From Carnegiea gigantea (taxonomy: Eukaryota > Streptophyta > Magnoliopsida > Caryophyllales > Cactaceae): DNA of 64,000 nt. The position numbers and the translations under genes are program-made. The stretch's first letter is position 1. Each line of letters begins with the position of its first letter. The notes beneath the pieces were generated by a model. The model did no database searches and was not told where the DNA came from. It was given only the letters and a program-made list of their open reading frames with translations. This document shows positions 1-12,121 of the stretch, one piece after another. The DNA is taken from NCBI GenBank assembly GCA_029747015.1, contig JAKOGI010000339.1, positions 144,002 to 208,001 on the forward strand. Reading direction: 5' to 3'.

Positions 1-1041
1 TCTTTACATACCCAAACATGGTGGCTGCTGAGCAGTGAGGGGCCTTGGGGAATATAGGAGTGTACCATTCTCTATCGAAGTTAACTTTTTCATGAATCAT
101 GGGGGAGGCAGAGTGCTTTGCAGACCCCCCATTGAGGATTTTGGATGTACTAAAGAGATATGGGTCTGTTTTTTGCTGTGTCCAAATTCGTTGCCATGAC
201 TGATGGATTCTTTGGTTTGGGAGGTAGTGTCTTGGCACTTACAATGTATGTTTTGGTAAAAGTGTCTCCAGTACGCATGTATGTCGCTTCGTCTTTGTCT
301 GCTAGGAATGCCATCATGGATTTTTCTTTACTTTTCTTGGTCTGGTAAATAATGGTTGGAGGCACCGCGCTGGGGACCCTTAACCCTCAGTATTCGATTT
401 AGTAACTTTGCTCATTGAAGTGGTTTCATGATTTATAGCATGTTGTGCGAGATTTATAGATGGTGCTTATTTTTTTTCTTGCCCTTTTTAATTTTTAGAA
501 CTTTTTGAGAGCGTGCAGCATTGCCAGTGTTAAGTGTTTCTTTTATGTTTTCAGTAAATCCAGCTGTACTACAACTAGCAAATAAAGAAAACAAATGATA
601 TATACAGGAAAAAGTGCTTGAAGGAATTAAAAAAACTTAGTTCCTTGTTCCTAGGAGTGGAATTCACACTTTACGTTGGTATCCCAAATTTCCATCTCAT
701 TTTAATTTCTTCTAAGCATGCCATACTTGCTCCGCCATCGCTAATATGTGGCTTTATTGAAGTGCTAGGCCCTAGGCTCCCCTACTAGTTTGGCTACGAT
801 ATCCTGCTCGACTTACTTCTGAGACACAAATGTTTAGCTACTTTATTACGTTTTACTTTTCGCAGCCTACGTCACTTGGATTTGGATGTAAGTGTTGCAT
901 GGGTATCTGTTCAAGTATTGAGCTTGGCCGTTTCTAGCAAATCTATGTGCTTTGGCCAAAAGAAAGTGTTAAGTGTCTGTGCCTATGTCAGATTGCCGAT
1001 TGTTTGTATATTTGTTAATGCTTTCAGCTGCAATCGAGTAG
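1..1041. other. Gene-free stretch, probable intron or 5' region of the Rit1-type gene
   Basis: No exon could be supported here. The first certain exon of the downstream gene begins at 1042 in phase 1, so an upstream coding exon must exist. The family's preceding segment (a Trp- and Ser-rich stretch ending in a Leu-Asn-Leu-His-Val-like motif) was not found; a faint similarity around 868-905 does not splice in the right phase. The stretch is therefore best read as intron, with the 5' exons outside the window or lost. Confidence 0.5.
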
Positions 1042-4000
1042 GGCAGAAAGGTGGATGTATTATTGTTGATTCTACTAGAAAGGGGAAGCGATTTCCAGAT
1101 AGCATGTCGAAGACAATACCTATTTGGACATGTGTATTAAACCGTGCTATTCAACGATACCGTAGTATGGCGCATGAAAATGGGTCCATTGAATGCAAGG
1201 TAAGTGAACGCTTCAGTCTTCATTTTCCAATTCTACCTTGACATATGGATAAGGAATTTCCCTTTTCTTTTTTCTGTTGTTTTGAGGGGCCCCCGGGGGG
1301 GTATCCAGGCTATAAGAATTGGTTTCATGCTTTGGTTATAAGAGTTCGTGCGATGTCATTTTTTTTGTCTAATTGTGTGAGTTTTCAGAAGTTGCATTCT
1401 ATTTGGTGCTTTAATCTTCAAGTTTTGAGATTGTTTGACATCCCAACATTGGGGAATCTTCTATATCTGTATTGCTGATTTTAGAAAATTGGAGCTTTGT
1501 GATCAGTTTCTTTCAAAGCTTATTTTTATTTGTTATATCAGCTATCAATCATTCAGATGGACATTGTCATTTTCAGAGGTTTTTGAGCATATCTTTCCTT
1601 TTGATAGATTCTAATGTGTCTTTTTAGACATGAGCTTCAATGTTAAGCTACATTGGTTGTCTTGGCCAAAAATGGTATTTATATTTCTTGTTAGGAGTAA
1701 GGTTGTATACATCATTTCAACTTTAACCCCCCAACTGCCCTTATGACAACAATGGAACTCATTAGGTGACATCGTTTAAGTTTATACTTGTAACTTGCTG
1801 CGAACTTTGACAGGATGAGAATTTGTCCCATGCAAATAATGGAACGACAGAAGAACCTTTCATTGATTGGGATTGTTCTTTGCATCTACCTCTTTGGGTT
1901 TCTAAGACTGAGAAAGCTTCTATTGAGGATTGTCTTGGAGAATTCACTTACCGTTTAGAAGAGAGCGGTGCTGATATTGCTTCTGTTGCAGCATCCCTGA
2001 GGAAACCACTACGTCCTTTATGGATTTCACAAAAATCGGTCATCTGGTTGAATGAAGTACCTGATCATGATTCCTGGAACTTTACACCAATAATACTTGT
2101 TAACGCATCTTCCCCAAATGGGTTTCTGCAACAAAGGACAAGCTCTGAGTTCAGTTGGAACTATATTCCAGGGGCTGGAGATGATGAGGAAAGCTGGGCT
2201 AGGGGTCTGAATCCTGTTCTGTTCTGGAATCTTGTGTATGACCTCATAAATTCTGGGCCCGATATGTGTAATCAAAAAGTTGCTGAAATTGTTGAGAAAG
2301 ATAGAGTATATCGTGCCCAAAGAGGACAGGATGCTCCTCAGATTTCAGTTAAGTCTCAACAGTCTTCAGGCAGCAATAGGCATCATGAGTTGTCTCTGTG
2401 TTCTCACTTTGAAAATATCAAACTTGGTGCAAGTCCCTCCATGAAAGACGATTCTGCCGTTTCTTGGCTAGGTTTGACAAATGTAGCGGTGGGCACAACT
2501 CAACTTGGTAATGTGATTTATATATTTGTTTGCTTTTAGTTGGGATTTGTGCTTTTGCCAAGTTAGCATGATGTTGACTGAAAGGGAAACTAGTCATGAC
2601 ACATGCCTACTCTTGCGGTTTCCTCACTGACTTCTTAAGTTGAAGTTTAAATATCCCTTGCCATGCCCTGCCTGGCCCTGCCCTGCCGTGTGGTATCACT
2701 GCTTCGAACTTGGACTCTTCATCGCAATCTTGCTGTTTTCTTTTTTTTTTGGGGGGGGGGGGGTTGAATATGTCTGGACCCGAGCAGATTCTAATGGCCT
2801 CAAATTAGTCCATACTGCTTCAACTCCTCTGGCCTCTTAGCAGTTGTGACTCCAACTTAGTTTTTAGCTCCATGGTCATGGACCTCATGCTTGGTTGCAA
2901 TAGAGGTTGTCTCTAATTTTCTGTGAAAGAAATGATTGTATGGGTTACAGAAAATGAAATGTCCTTCAAACCAAACCTATCCAATATTTGAGGATCTTGG
3001 CCATACAGGTCTGGAGATTAGATGTACATAACTTTACGCTTGAACCATGGAAACTTTTCCATTGGATCCTAGATTTGAAAGGCATTCATTACTACCAACT
3101 TTTCTGTAGCCTAAAATAGGGGAGGATAATTTATTGTAGCATTTTACTTTTGGTCCACTATTATCTAAAGATCAAAAAATTGCCAGAAGTAACTTCTAGT
3201 TGTTCAGAGGGTGTGTGGTTTAGATGTACATAACTTTACTGTTGAACTAGATATGTTGTTTCTATTGGGTCCTAGACTTAAGAGGCATTCTTTGACTACC
3301 AAGTACCATATACTTGATAGCATAAAAAAGTAGAGGATAGTTTAATCAAGCGTTTTACTCTAATCGAGTGTAATCGAAAGCCCAGAATATTAACAAAAGT
3401 GACTTTCCTATTGTTTAGCACGCGGAATACGGCCCCGTTCCCCCTGAAAAGAGTGTCACTGTGAGCCATTATTTATTTTTCATCAATATGTGGATAATTG
3501 AGCGTGCTTCTTAACCTAGTTTTTGGTTCCCATAGAGGACAGCAAATTTTCTTCTTGTCATTGGCCTCTTACGCACTGCTTTTATTTCATGTGTATCTTT
3601 CGCTGCAGCTGCAACTTCACCAAGTGTTGATTGTATATTGAACTGTAACAAGGAATTACTCTCTGTTGACCCTTCGTATGCATATTTGCACATTCCTACT
3701 GTGGTATGTAATTTATCATTTGGCTACTATGGTATATATTTCATTTCTTCAGACCTTGATAGTTTCTGTTGAGGCTAAGACTATGGACATCTTGACGTAC
3801 CTAACCCTACCACAACTTGTCCCATATTGATGGCGACGATGTTGTTGAGTGTGGGACCAGTGGAACCTTCTGATGCAGGTGTCTTGAGCCGTTATACCTG
3901 AACAGTTTCTAACTAATAGTGCTGTGATCTGAAGCATGTTCTTGTTCGTCTCTTCTAATAAGTGTCAATTTGTCCTTGTTTTTCTCTTTGAATCCAGGGC

Positions 4001-6202
4001 TCAAAATTCAACCGATTGTCATTGCTTAATAATCTTCCTTTGGCAGTTAAGTTTGCAAGGTCAAACTTAATCCCAGGAAAATCTCTTCTTGTTTGCTGCT
4101 GTGATGGTAAGAGTGTTTTTCTATGCTTGAATTTATTTCATAGTAACAGAACATGGAGAGCACTTTTTTTTTTTTTTTTTTTTTTGGTCGTGGGTGGGGT
4201 TTTGGGGGGGGGGGCTCTGAGTTGCTCTTAGGAATCTGTGTAACAGTGTTTCCTTTTTCTGTGATAGCTGTTATATGAGTCTTGGCATGTTAGGGACTAG
4301 TCTGTGAGAAGAAGAGTTTTGTGCGCATTTTAATTGTCAATTTCTTGCTTTATTTTAGTTGTCTCTTGCTTTCTGCAACTGTTAACAGCCTAGGCTTACA
4401 ATATCACTTGGCCTTTCGAACCCAAACTAAATTACCTTTGTCCAACCCTCAGGTTGTATATGATATGATGCCTAGAATCAGGGATTCAAAATGTGGTTTT
4501 GGTCGTTGCATGGCAAAATTGCTGAAATGTGGCAATTGCATTGCATGTTGTGGTCGTTGCGGAACGAAAAAAGCCGTTTGCTCAACTTAGGAATGTTTCA
4601 AATGCGGCCATTTAGTTGTGGAATGGCCACATTTTGAATCCTTGTTCTAGATAGATGCTTCAAACCAGTGAGCACATCTCAGGGTCACTGAACACCTGTG
4701 TGTCCATCCATACCCCTACTTGATGCTTATGTCCAGTTTTTGGGTAATCTAGTGGGTGGCTGATAGCCTGGTTGCTTCAAAATATTTAAGCTTCAGCACG
4801 GATGTTTTTACTATTCTCAAATCTCTGTTTCCCACATTTCACAGAAGGCAACCCATGAAATTAGTATCTCGATCTTGGAGCCTGAATTAGACTAAATCGA
4901 TGTGACGATGTCACGGGTATAGACTGTATTCTTCTGTGTGATCCACCACTCCGGTAAATTGTGGTGACTAGTTTGAATGGGAATGTGATGTATATGTCAG
5001 CTGGTTTTCCTTTTGATTTTGGTTTCTTTAATTATGTTACTTTGTTTTAGAGGTTCTATCTCTTCCGTGATGAGACAAAAGTAACAAACTTACAGTCACA
5101 AGTTCAGCATCTTGATTTGTATACTAATGTTAAGCACTCCTTTTCAGGAGAAGATATCAGCATTTGTGTTTGCCTAGCTATCCTGATTTCACTGTTCAAT
5201 GAAGAAGGTATGTTCTTGTCTGTGGTCTTCCGAGTTTTGATACTGCTGAAATGGTATGGACCAGCTGCTGCATAAGATAGAATTCTTTTGTTTTTAGAAA
5301 GCCGAATAATTGGCAGTTTTGTATTTGCTTCTTGATAATGACTGTGAATCGGAGGCATTTTCTATGCAATTCATTTGTTGTGAGAAACGTTGTTTGTGGG
5401 TTGGTATTAATAAGGTGAACTATGAATTATGTTTATATAGTCATTTTACAGCGATACTCAGAAAAAACAGGCGACCTACATTTGATACCCAAGAGGCCAA
5501 GATCTCTCTCTGTTCGTGGGTGTCCACATTGAGTGGCTGTTTTACTCTTAGAAAACAGGCTTTGGCAAATCTCCTATCATTTTTTTGTAGGTAAATACTC
5601 AATTTAGGAGCCCATTTAAACAGTGATACCGTGGGGAATATATGGGAACGAGGGAAACTTCCTGATGTTCTGATATCTCTGGAGGGGTCTGATTATTTGA
5701 CCGAACTATATAGTGTGAAATTTTGATTTCCTTCATATCTTGGTGATCAATATGGAAATTCATGAATATTGTTGTTCGCACTCCTTGATTGCTACCACTC
5801 CAGGGAATAAAAATGTTGGAATTCAGGACCACTGATTACCACTTGCAAGCCCCCATTCCGGCCCATTTCGAGGTACAAAAGATAGAAAATGTTAGGAGTT
5901 TGCCTGCATTTCCTAACCCCACATATGAAGATAAGGAACCCTTCGTGTCGCTATATTTGCTCTTTTGAGAGTCTATCAAGTGGATGTGGTCTTTTCCTGC
6001 ATAGTGTATGCCTGAGCATGATTGAACTGCCACAGGATCCTTTGATAATGGGAAGTCATTCAGCGAGGCACGAATTACTAAAGAGGATATGCGAAGGCGA
6101 CTCGTGTTTATGTGCAAATTCTCCACAAATGCTCGGCCATCCAGAGGAAATCTAAAGCAGGTCTTCAGTTTTCTCTGTGGCAGGGGGTTATCAGACTCTT
6201 GA
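1042..6202 (+). CDS. Initiator tRNA A64 2'-O-ribosylphosphate transferase (Rit1 family), 5' partial
   Basis: Six exons join in frame: 1042-1199, 1814-2507, 3609-3703, 3998-4106, 5148-5207 and 6036-6202 (TGA at 6200). Every junction is GT/AG and every phase matches. About 427 residues are visible. The first exon carries the family signature DSTRKGKRFPDSMSKTIPIW followed by an ALNRA-like segment. The second carries GAGDDEESWARGL and the FWNLVYDLI stretch of the N-terminal Rit1 domain. Exons 3-6 form the C-terminal domain, which resembles the dual-specificity phosphatase fold: LLVCCCDGEDISI stands where the P-loop lies, and the end reads RPSRGNLKQVF. Known role of the family: it adds a ribosyl phosphate to A64 of initiator tRNA-Met, keeping it out of elongation. 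The N-terminal part is missing from the window. Introns of 0.3-1.1 kb hold a foldback repeat and T/G tracts. The family call is firm; activity is inferred. Confidence 0.88.
2741..2763. repeat. T-tract/G-tract junction in Rit1 intron
   Basis: A run of ten T is followed directly by thirteen G on the + strand, within the intron after the second visible exon. It belongs to a window-wide class of T(n)G(m) junctions. Confidence 0.85.
4160..4215. repeat. Poly-T followed by G-rich tract, possible G-quadruplex
   Basis: Over twenty T residues are followed by several G runs (GGG, GGGG, then about eleven G) inside an intron of the Rit1-type gene. Four or more G runs with short loops could fold as a G-quadruplex; that is inference. 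Confidence 0.7.
4472..4650. repeat. Small foldback (MITE-like) element in Rit1 intron
   Basis: The ends are near-perfect inverted repeats. A 15-bp arm GGATTCAAAATGTGG at 4482-4496 is matched exactly by its complement at 4627-4641, and the match continues outward to CTAG at both ends with a few mismatches. The interior has no coding sign. The length (179 bp) and inverted ends fit a nonautonomous DNA transposon; no clear target duplication was found. Confidence 0.6.
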
Positions 6203-6755
6203 GCAATTGGTCCCATGGGAGTTTCTTCTAGGACCGGTAGCAATTACAGCAATGTCGCTCAAAGGAGCCAACTTCTCTTGCAAAGGCTCCATCACTCTCC
6301 TCACGATGGCTGTGGACTGACGATAGCAACATTCTTTTAAAGAGCCAGGTTGGCTAACTTGTCAGCCTCAACTCATGGGCTCCATGAAAGCAGCTTTGAC
6401 TCTGGTCTTCATTTTACATGAAGGCAGGCAGCGAACCATGAATTTATCTTCATGGCTTGGATGTTCGAACTTGTACCAGAGTTTAAAAATTTCCTCTGAG
6501 ACTCTTTGTTCATGCCATTGGAGCACTCAGTATTTCAGAGCAACTTTTTTGTGGTATCGTGGAGGGGTTGTTTTCCTTCTCTTCTTACTTTCTGTGAATT
6601 AAGGGAGGTGTAATGACGGGCGTCGGGGAGATTTGACCACTGGTCCCTTGTACAACGCTTGTAGATTTGACTAGGTAAACCAGTTCCTTCTCGGGTGTCC
6701 TCGAGTTCTATACAATCATATGAATGTGGTCTAGGTATTCCAAGAACTTGTATTT
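6203..6755. other. 3' flank of the Rit1-type gene, nothing recognised
   Basis: The region follows the TGA at 6200-6202 and probably includes the 3' UTR. ORFs here are short and unlike known proteins. Confidence 0.4.
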
Positions 6756-7190
6756 AGGCCCTGTTCGACAAAATTAGCGGTTCAAGTAGCGGATAACGGT
6801 TCAGGTAGTGGATAGCTGCTTAGGCAGTGGATAGCATTTCTAATTTAGCTGTTAGCGGATAGCTGTTTAGATGAGCAGCTGAAATAAATGTGTTCGGTAA
6901 ATTTAGCTGTTGGGTTAGTTGATTAATGTAAATTGACATAAAAGGATATAGATAATTTCCAAATATAAAATTTAGTAAGCATATTTTTTGACAAAAAAAT
7001 ATGAAATGCTACTTTTAAATGCCAAACGTTAATACTATTAGCTTTTCAGAAACGCTGCTTAAAACGCCAAACACTAATTGAAACGCTAGTCAAAATACTA
7101 TGTTACCGAACACTAAAAATTACTTGATGAGTGTATTGACTTAGTCAAAACGCTAAACGCTACTTAAAACGCTGTTGCCAAGCACGCCCT
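6756..7190. mobile_element. MITE with AGGCCCTGTTCG-type ends
   Basis: The left end AGGCCCTGTTCGACAAAATT and the complement of the right end, AGGGCGTGCTTGGCAACAG, are similar inverted termini. Internal motifs of the AAGTAGCG/CGCTACTT kind occur in both orientations. This is the usual look of a hAT-like nonautonomous element. A clean target duplication could not be read. Confidence 0.55.
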
Positions 7191-7542
7191 TGCTCAAATG
7201 ACATAATTAGCGTTTGAAATTGTAGAAATTCTGCTGTTCTTCATAGGGCACTCTCTTCTGTCAGATGCATATGCAGATTTTTATTAGAATTGCTGCCCTA
7301 GTGTTGAAGATGATAACGTAATGTAAAAAATCTTCCACGGTGACTTTGGGTTGAAGATGGTAGTTCCACTGTTATATTTTACCTCCTACAACTACGACAA
7401 CTCCTCTCAGTGTAAAACTTGTTTTCGCAGAGTTTAGAAAGATTCAGATATTAGCAATCTTACTTCTTTAGGCATCTCTGCTTTGAAGAGGCTGATTTCA
7501 AAAGATAATTTATCTAAACTTATGAAATTAGTGTATAATCAT

Positions 7543-8139
7543 TAGGGGTGGGCAACAAACCAGGTATCTATTGGGTTGAACGGTCGGCTCGTTTAAAATA
7601 GGACTAATAAAGGGCCGGGTCAATAATGATCTGGGTCATTAATGGGCCAGCCTATTAAGGCATATTAATGGGCCAGACTGGGCAGGCCTATTAACGGTCC
7701 GTTTAGTGACCCATTATTTTTTTAACTTAATTGACACACTAGTTTACATGTTCCAATTAATTAGCCTCATTACCAATACTTTGTATATAAAGATAATTAT
7801 TATACACCGTTGTTTTGCATAAATTTGTTTTGTTTTTAAATGGGCCCAAAGCGGCTGTCAATTTGCCGACTTGACCGGGCTCATTTATTAGCTTGATTAT
7901 GTATTTTCTAACTTTGAATTTAGACTAGTTTAATTTGGTTGGAAAATTACAAATACATTAGCTGGAAAATTAACTAACCAAAAACACTCCTTAGGTGTTA
8001 ATGGGCGGGTAATGGGCGGGTTAGGTTCATGTGGCCCATAACCCAACCCAGTCCATTAACAAATATACTTAACCCAATCCAGCCCATTAAATTAATGGGT
8101 TGACCCAGTCCCACCCAACCCAATCCATTGCCACCCATA
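7543..8139. mobile_element. hAT-like MITE with perfect 8-bp target duplication ATAATCAT
   Basis: The element starts TAGGGGTGGGCAA and ends with the complement of TATGGGTGGCAA. The 8-bp direct repeat ATAATCAT flanks it exactly (7535-7542 and 8140-8147). The interior is rich in ATGGGCC and GGGTTA-type motifs and has no transposase ORF. An 8-bp duplication is the hallmark of the hAT superfamily. Confidence 0.75.
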
Positions 8140-8719
8140 ATAATCATGTATCGTTTGTGTGGTGCATCACCAATTCACCATACAAGAAGGCAGAAAATTT
8201 GTGATGAAAGTAGAAGCTACAACGAAAGCAACCGAACTTACCAGGAGACTTTGACAAATTTAAAACACGTTTAAAATTTACAACGTTTTCCCGATCACAA
8301 AAAAAAAAATTTATAACGCTTTATTTTTTTAGTAGTTGTTTTAGGAATGGTAAGAGAATTGGTTGGATTGTCATTATCAATTGTCTAAGGGAGCAAATAA
8401 AACTTGGTTGATCAAGCTAGTAATTCTGTTAATGAAGGATACAACATGACATTGAATTCATCAAGAAATAAACAAAAAGAAGTTTTCATAATGAAATATG
8501 GTAACTATCTTTGAAAAGCAGAGCTTAATGTTTTCAGAATTTACTTGTATTTAGATTATAATATCGACACCTAAAATTTGTATTTTGATAGTTGTACTTC
8601 ATATTTATTAACACAATTAAACTTTTGAGATCAATGTTAGTGTGATTCATCCTAATAATTAATTGCATATAATATTCTCACACAGTGGAATCAACCTCTC
8701 TACGAGCAGGGATGTCAGT

Positions 8720-8803
8720 AGAGGTAAAGTTGCCTACATTTGGATCTCCCCGGATCTCGCGAAAGCAGGATCCACACTAGAAGGTGTTGTTGTCGTTGTA
8801 ATC
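8720..8803 (+). mobile_element. Degenerate SINE 3' region
   Basis: The order of blocks (GAGGTAAAGTTGCCTACAT, then CTCCCCGGATCTCGC, then GGATCCACACTAGAAGG, then GTTGTTGTCGTTGTA) follows the 3' region of plant TS-type SINEs, which end in a GTTG microsatellite. The match is from memory of the consensus and the copy is diverged; the 5' tRNA-like part was not recognised. Confidence 0.42.
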
Positions 8804-9769
8804 TCATATAGTGACCAAAATTTTCATTAATATAATTTGCAGGGAAGAACTTCCAGGTAATTCTTTCTGAGAGATCAGAAAGCTTCATTTTAGATAATTC
8901 AACAAAATTGATAATGTTGTCAATTTGTCATTATGTGTCGATTTTTCTAGATTGTTGAAAGTGAAGCTATTCTATTACTTATTGACACATACAACATGTA
9001 AAACGTTGTTCTCACCGAACACTTCAAAACATCAATAGTAATTTTGTAAATCCTCTTGGTGTTTGATATAATCCATAAATGGCCTCAGAGCTTGACATAG
9101 GGGAGGAGTTTCACTCAAAGTTAACATCCTATCAAATGACAATCATGGAAGACTACGGCCACTCTATTCATTAGAGGTCCATCATAATTGATTGTACTAT
9201 TGCATCTTCATTTATTCAAAAACTTTGCTAATAAAATGACATCAACACATGCAGCAACCCCATAAACAGGTTTTTCATATTGGCAAATATAATTAGGTTT
9301 GTTTCGGATTATGCGTAACTTTTCTTAAGATGTATCGAATTAAACAAGTTTGTCCTCTCCAAAAGAAATCAAATAAATGTGTCAACAAAATACAATTTAA
9401 CATTGACAAGAAATGTTCATGTCCATACTGATACAGTTCGACTTGGATCAGAATCAACATACTCTGTTGTGTTTGATTAGTAACTCGATATGGGTCCATT
9501 TTTCTAAGTCTAAATGTTGATCAATGAAAAATTTACTAAGTTGAGGACATTATTAGATCATATGCGAAATAAAATGGACGCTATATATAGGCAGAAACAG
9601 TTTCATTCACAGCTCAGTACCATGCAAATCAGTTTGACAGGTAAGAAACAACAGGAAAGAAAGACTACACCACAAACTCCTGAAAATACAAGTACACAAC
9701 ACTTGACTACATCAGACATAAACTTTATTCATTATTACGACAACTTAAGCTCGAAGATAACTAGTTGAT
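8804..9769. other. AT-rich intergenic stretch, including 3' flank of the pseudo-HPt gene
   Basis: No gene is supported. The part next to 9770 is presumably the 3' UTR of the minus-strand HPt-like gene. The short ORF at 9514-9768 has no family likeness. Confidence 0.4.
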
Positions 9770-11227
9770 CTACTCCTCCATGTCATTGCTCGCGGTGCTC
9801 TCTGCATCTTCATGGCTGACAGACGCCTCATCTGGTAGTGGTGGTGGAACATCGTCCCTGAGCATGTGCAACAGCTGAAAATAAAGGATCCCGGAAAAGA
9901 AAAAAAGGGTTAATCCTGATGGTTGTGATCAAAGCAGACACAGAATTTACAGCATAGAAAAGAGACAACCTCCGCATAAGGTTCGAGCTGCATCTTCAGG
10001 AGGCCATGCTCGGCTTTGACCTTCTGGAATTCATCATACAACCTAATAAACGGAAATATATGGAAGTGTCCTTTAATTGAAGATCAAACAGTCTCTGACT
10101 CTATATTATACAGTTCGACTCTTCCTTTTTTCTTTTTTTCTTGGGGGAGGGGTTTGAAGAAAAAACCTGTCAGTTTCTCCTCGCTTGAAAACGTTGCACA
10201 ACTCATTCACAATTGCGTTGAACCTTGCTGCACCCATCCTGCATCAGAAAAGTCGATTAACCCAAAAACTAACGGTTGAAAGCTTATCTATTAGCAAGGC
10301 TTAGCAAATGAGCAATTCAGATTAGGTAAATCTAAGCCGAGTTGAGGTCTGGTCATAGTCTATGGTCATCTTGTTCAATAACTCGTAAAGAATATATACA
10401 AAGTTTTGGTCAGAGAAACTCCGAGTCAGTATGATTTGAGTCGGTAAATGTAGAATAGGATCAAGATCAGTCGCCTTACTTCAGGATATGGTCTGACAAA
10501 ACAGTTCAAATGTCTATTAGATATGTGAGTTCAGAAACCTATTGACACTTACGTTGCACTGCCTCCTTTTAATTTCATTATCAACCGTTCAATTGTTCGC
10601 ATATCCAAAGGATATTTTTCTCTGCACAAAAATATACATGCAGGTAATGCATTAATGCAAGGATAAATTAATACATTTATGTGAGTCAGGATTTCTTTTC
10701 TTGGAAAAGAGTGTGATTGAAGGAAACATAAGTTACTGACAGGGCTTCACGGAGCTCATCCAGATACAGAGCTGATTGGGAGAAGTATGTCACTATCATC
10801 TCCTCAACGAAATGAGGTTGCCCTGCCTCAATGTACTCAAGATTACGAAAATAACTGTTCAGCACTCCCTGCAAGAAACAGATTAGTTTCGAAAGCTGAA
10901 AGTCCCTTTTTTCCCGGGGGGGGGGGGGGGGGGGGGGGGGACACAAACATATAATAAAACATGCAAATTCCCCTTCATTAATATTGGCTGCAGAGACCAA
11001 GTTGCATACTAGTAAAAATTTAGTTTACTTAAATGCAAGACATAGAGACTGACATAAGAATAGATCATGTAGAACAAGTTGCACACAAATGCATTGCTCA
11101 TTGTAGAAAGACATAGAGACTGACATAAGAATAGATCATGTAGAATAGATCAAGTGAAGAAGTGGACCTGATCAAAGAGTGACTTCTTCATCTCAGCAGT
11201 CTTTTGGCGAAGTTGGTTTTTATCCAT
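9770..11227 (-). CDS. Pseudo histidine-containing phosphotransfer protein (HPt/AHP-like), His replaced by Met
   Basis: Six exons on the minus strand join in frame: 11227-11168, 10868-10741, 10621-10553, 10238-10167, 10042-9970 and 9874-9770 (stop TAG). The start is the ATG at 11227. The product has 168 residues. It begins MDKNQLRQKTAEMKKSLFDQ; AHP proteins share the SLFDQG, PxFVEE and YFSQSA stretches, the KYPLD linker before the active helix, and the LKG(G/S)S..MGA motif. AHPs relay phosphate from histidine kinases to response regulators in cytokinin signalling. Here the residue aligned with the phosphorylated His is Met78 (codon 10576-10578, context LIMKLKGGSA). Phosphotransfer is therefore unlikely, and an inhibitory role like that of AHP6 is inferred. 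An acidic tail with a proline stretch (DDVPPPLPDE) extends the C-terminus. The six-exon layout and intact phases argue for a living gene, not a pseudogene. Confidence 0.85.
10127..10156. repeat. T-tract/G-tract junction in HPt-like gene intron 4
   Basis: A T-rich run interrupted by C passes into GGGGGAGGGG in the intron between exons 4 and 5. Confidence 0.6.
10905..10940. repeat. Homopolymer: 25 G after a T/C run, HPt-like gene intron 1
   Basis: TTTTTTCCC is followed by 25 consecutive G on the + strand. On the transcribed minus strand this is a poly-C just downstream of the exon 1 side. Length is likely polymorphic. Confidence 0.85.
11037..11145. repeat. Tandem duplication, about 71-bp period, HPt-like gene intron 1
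   Basis: A 38-bp block beginning AAGACATAGAGACTGACATA at 11037-11074 recurs essentially unchanged at 11108-11145, a 71-bp period. It lies just downstream (in the minus direction) of the short first coding exon. Confidence 0.8.
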
Positions 11228-11327
11228 CTTCAGGACCTTACGATCACAATGAACTTGTCAATGAATGAAGGAAGGATTGAGAAGCTCAGTGCTTGGGTGG
11301 TAAGCCACGGAGGAAGGGAAAGGGCTT

Positions 11328-11335
11328 CTATATAG
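11328..11335 (-). promoter_or_regulatory. Possible TATA box of the pseudo-HPt gene
   Basis: CTATATAG reads as a TATA box on either strand, about 100 bp upstream of the ATG at 11227. The placement suits a short 5' UTR; no transcript evidence is available. Confidence 0.4.
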
Positions 11336-12121
11336 TTGCGCAAAGGGTATGCATTAATGAATTAATCAAATTCGGATCTTGCGAATCCAATAAGCTTCTT
11401 AGACAAAAGGGTTGGTTCTCTGACAAATCTGGGGTCGATTTCTGTTTTAATTGGTAATCTGAAGGATATCCTGCGATCCCCAAAACAAAATCCATGCTGT
11501 CCAGCTGGTCCTTTTTCTGCAAGAATCAAGTGCACTGTCGTTACTTGTAGCTACTTGAATGCAGCCAGATGATCAATAAATCGAGTCAATGAAAACAAAC
11601 AAAAATTGAGATCATATTGGGAACCAACAGAGGGGAGAAAGGAGTGAAATATATGGTATGAATACATTGTATGCTGGTATTTTACAGCTTTTCAAGGATG
11701 AAAGAAGGAAAGTAAAGGAAGAAAGAAAGAAATCTAAGCCTCGTTTAGGGGTAAATCTCCTTTGCTAGCTCTAGCATAGAATGCATGAATGAATCCGCAT
11801 CTAAATGGATTCGACCATTGACTTCAATCTAAGGATAATTACGTGTCAACAAAGCCTCTCATTTCAATGTGGTAACCAGACCGTGGAACTTTTCTAAAAC
11901 TACGTAAGAAAAAGCAGTCAAGCAACCTTTTCTCAAGATTATCTTAGACAACATAGCTTATGCTCCAATCCTCGCGACTAAATGGACTTCATCTTAACTA
12001 CTAAAGCTGGTGAAACGTATGAACTAGGATGCAGATGGTTTGAGTTAAAACTATTCACGTCAGATTAAGATACACTTAGACCTTTTTTTAACAAAAGCAC
12101 ATCAATTTGATGATTTAAAGC
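11336..12121. other. Intergenic stretch upstream of the pseudo-HPt gene
   Basis: No gene recognised between the HPt-like gene and the next MITE. It holds an A/G-rich patch around 11700-11735 and otherwise ordinary AT-rich sequence. Confidence 0.4.

Noticed and set aside
4190..4215. Telomere-like GGGGTTTTGGGG
   Set aside because: Single occurrence in an intronic G-rich tract; not the plant telomere repeat TTTAGGG and not tandem.
4321..4590. Cys-rich 89-codon ORF in the Rit1 intron
   Set aside because: Overlaps a foldback repeat and an intron; the Cys pattern arises from TGTGG/TTGC repeats.
5310..6243. Several ORFs on both strands near the 3' end of the Rit1-type gene
   Set aside because: They cross confirmed splice sites or run antisense to the final exon.
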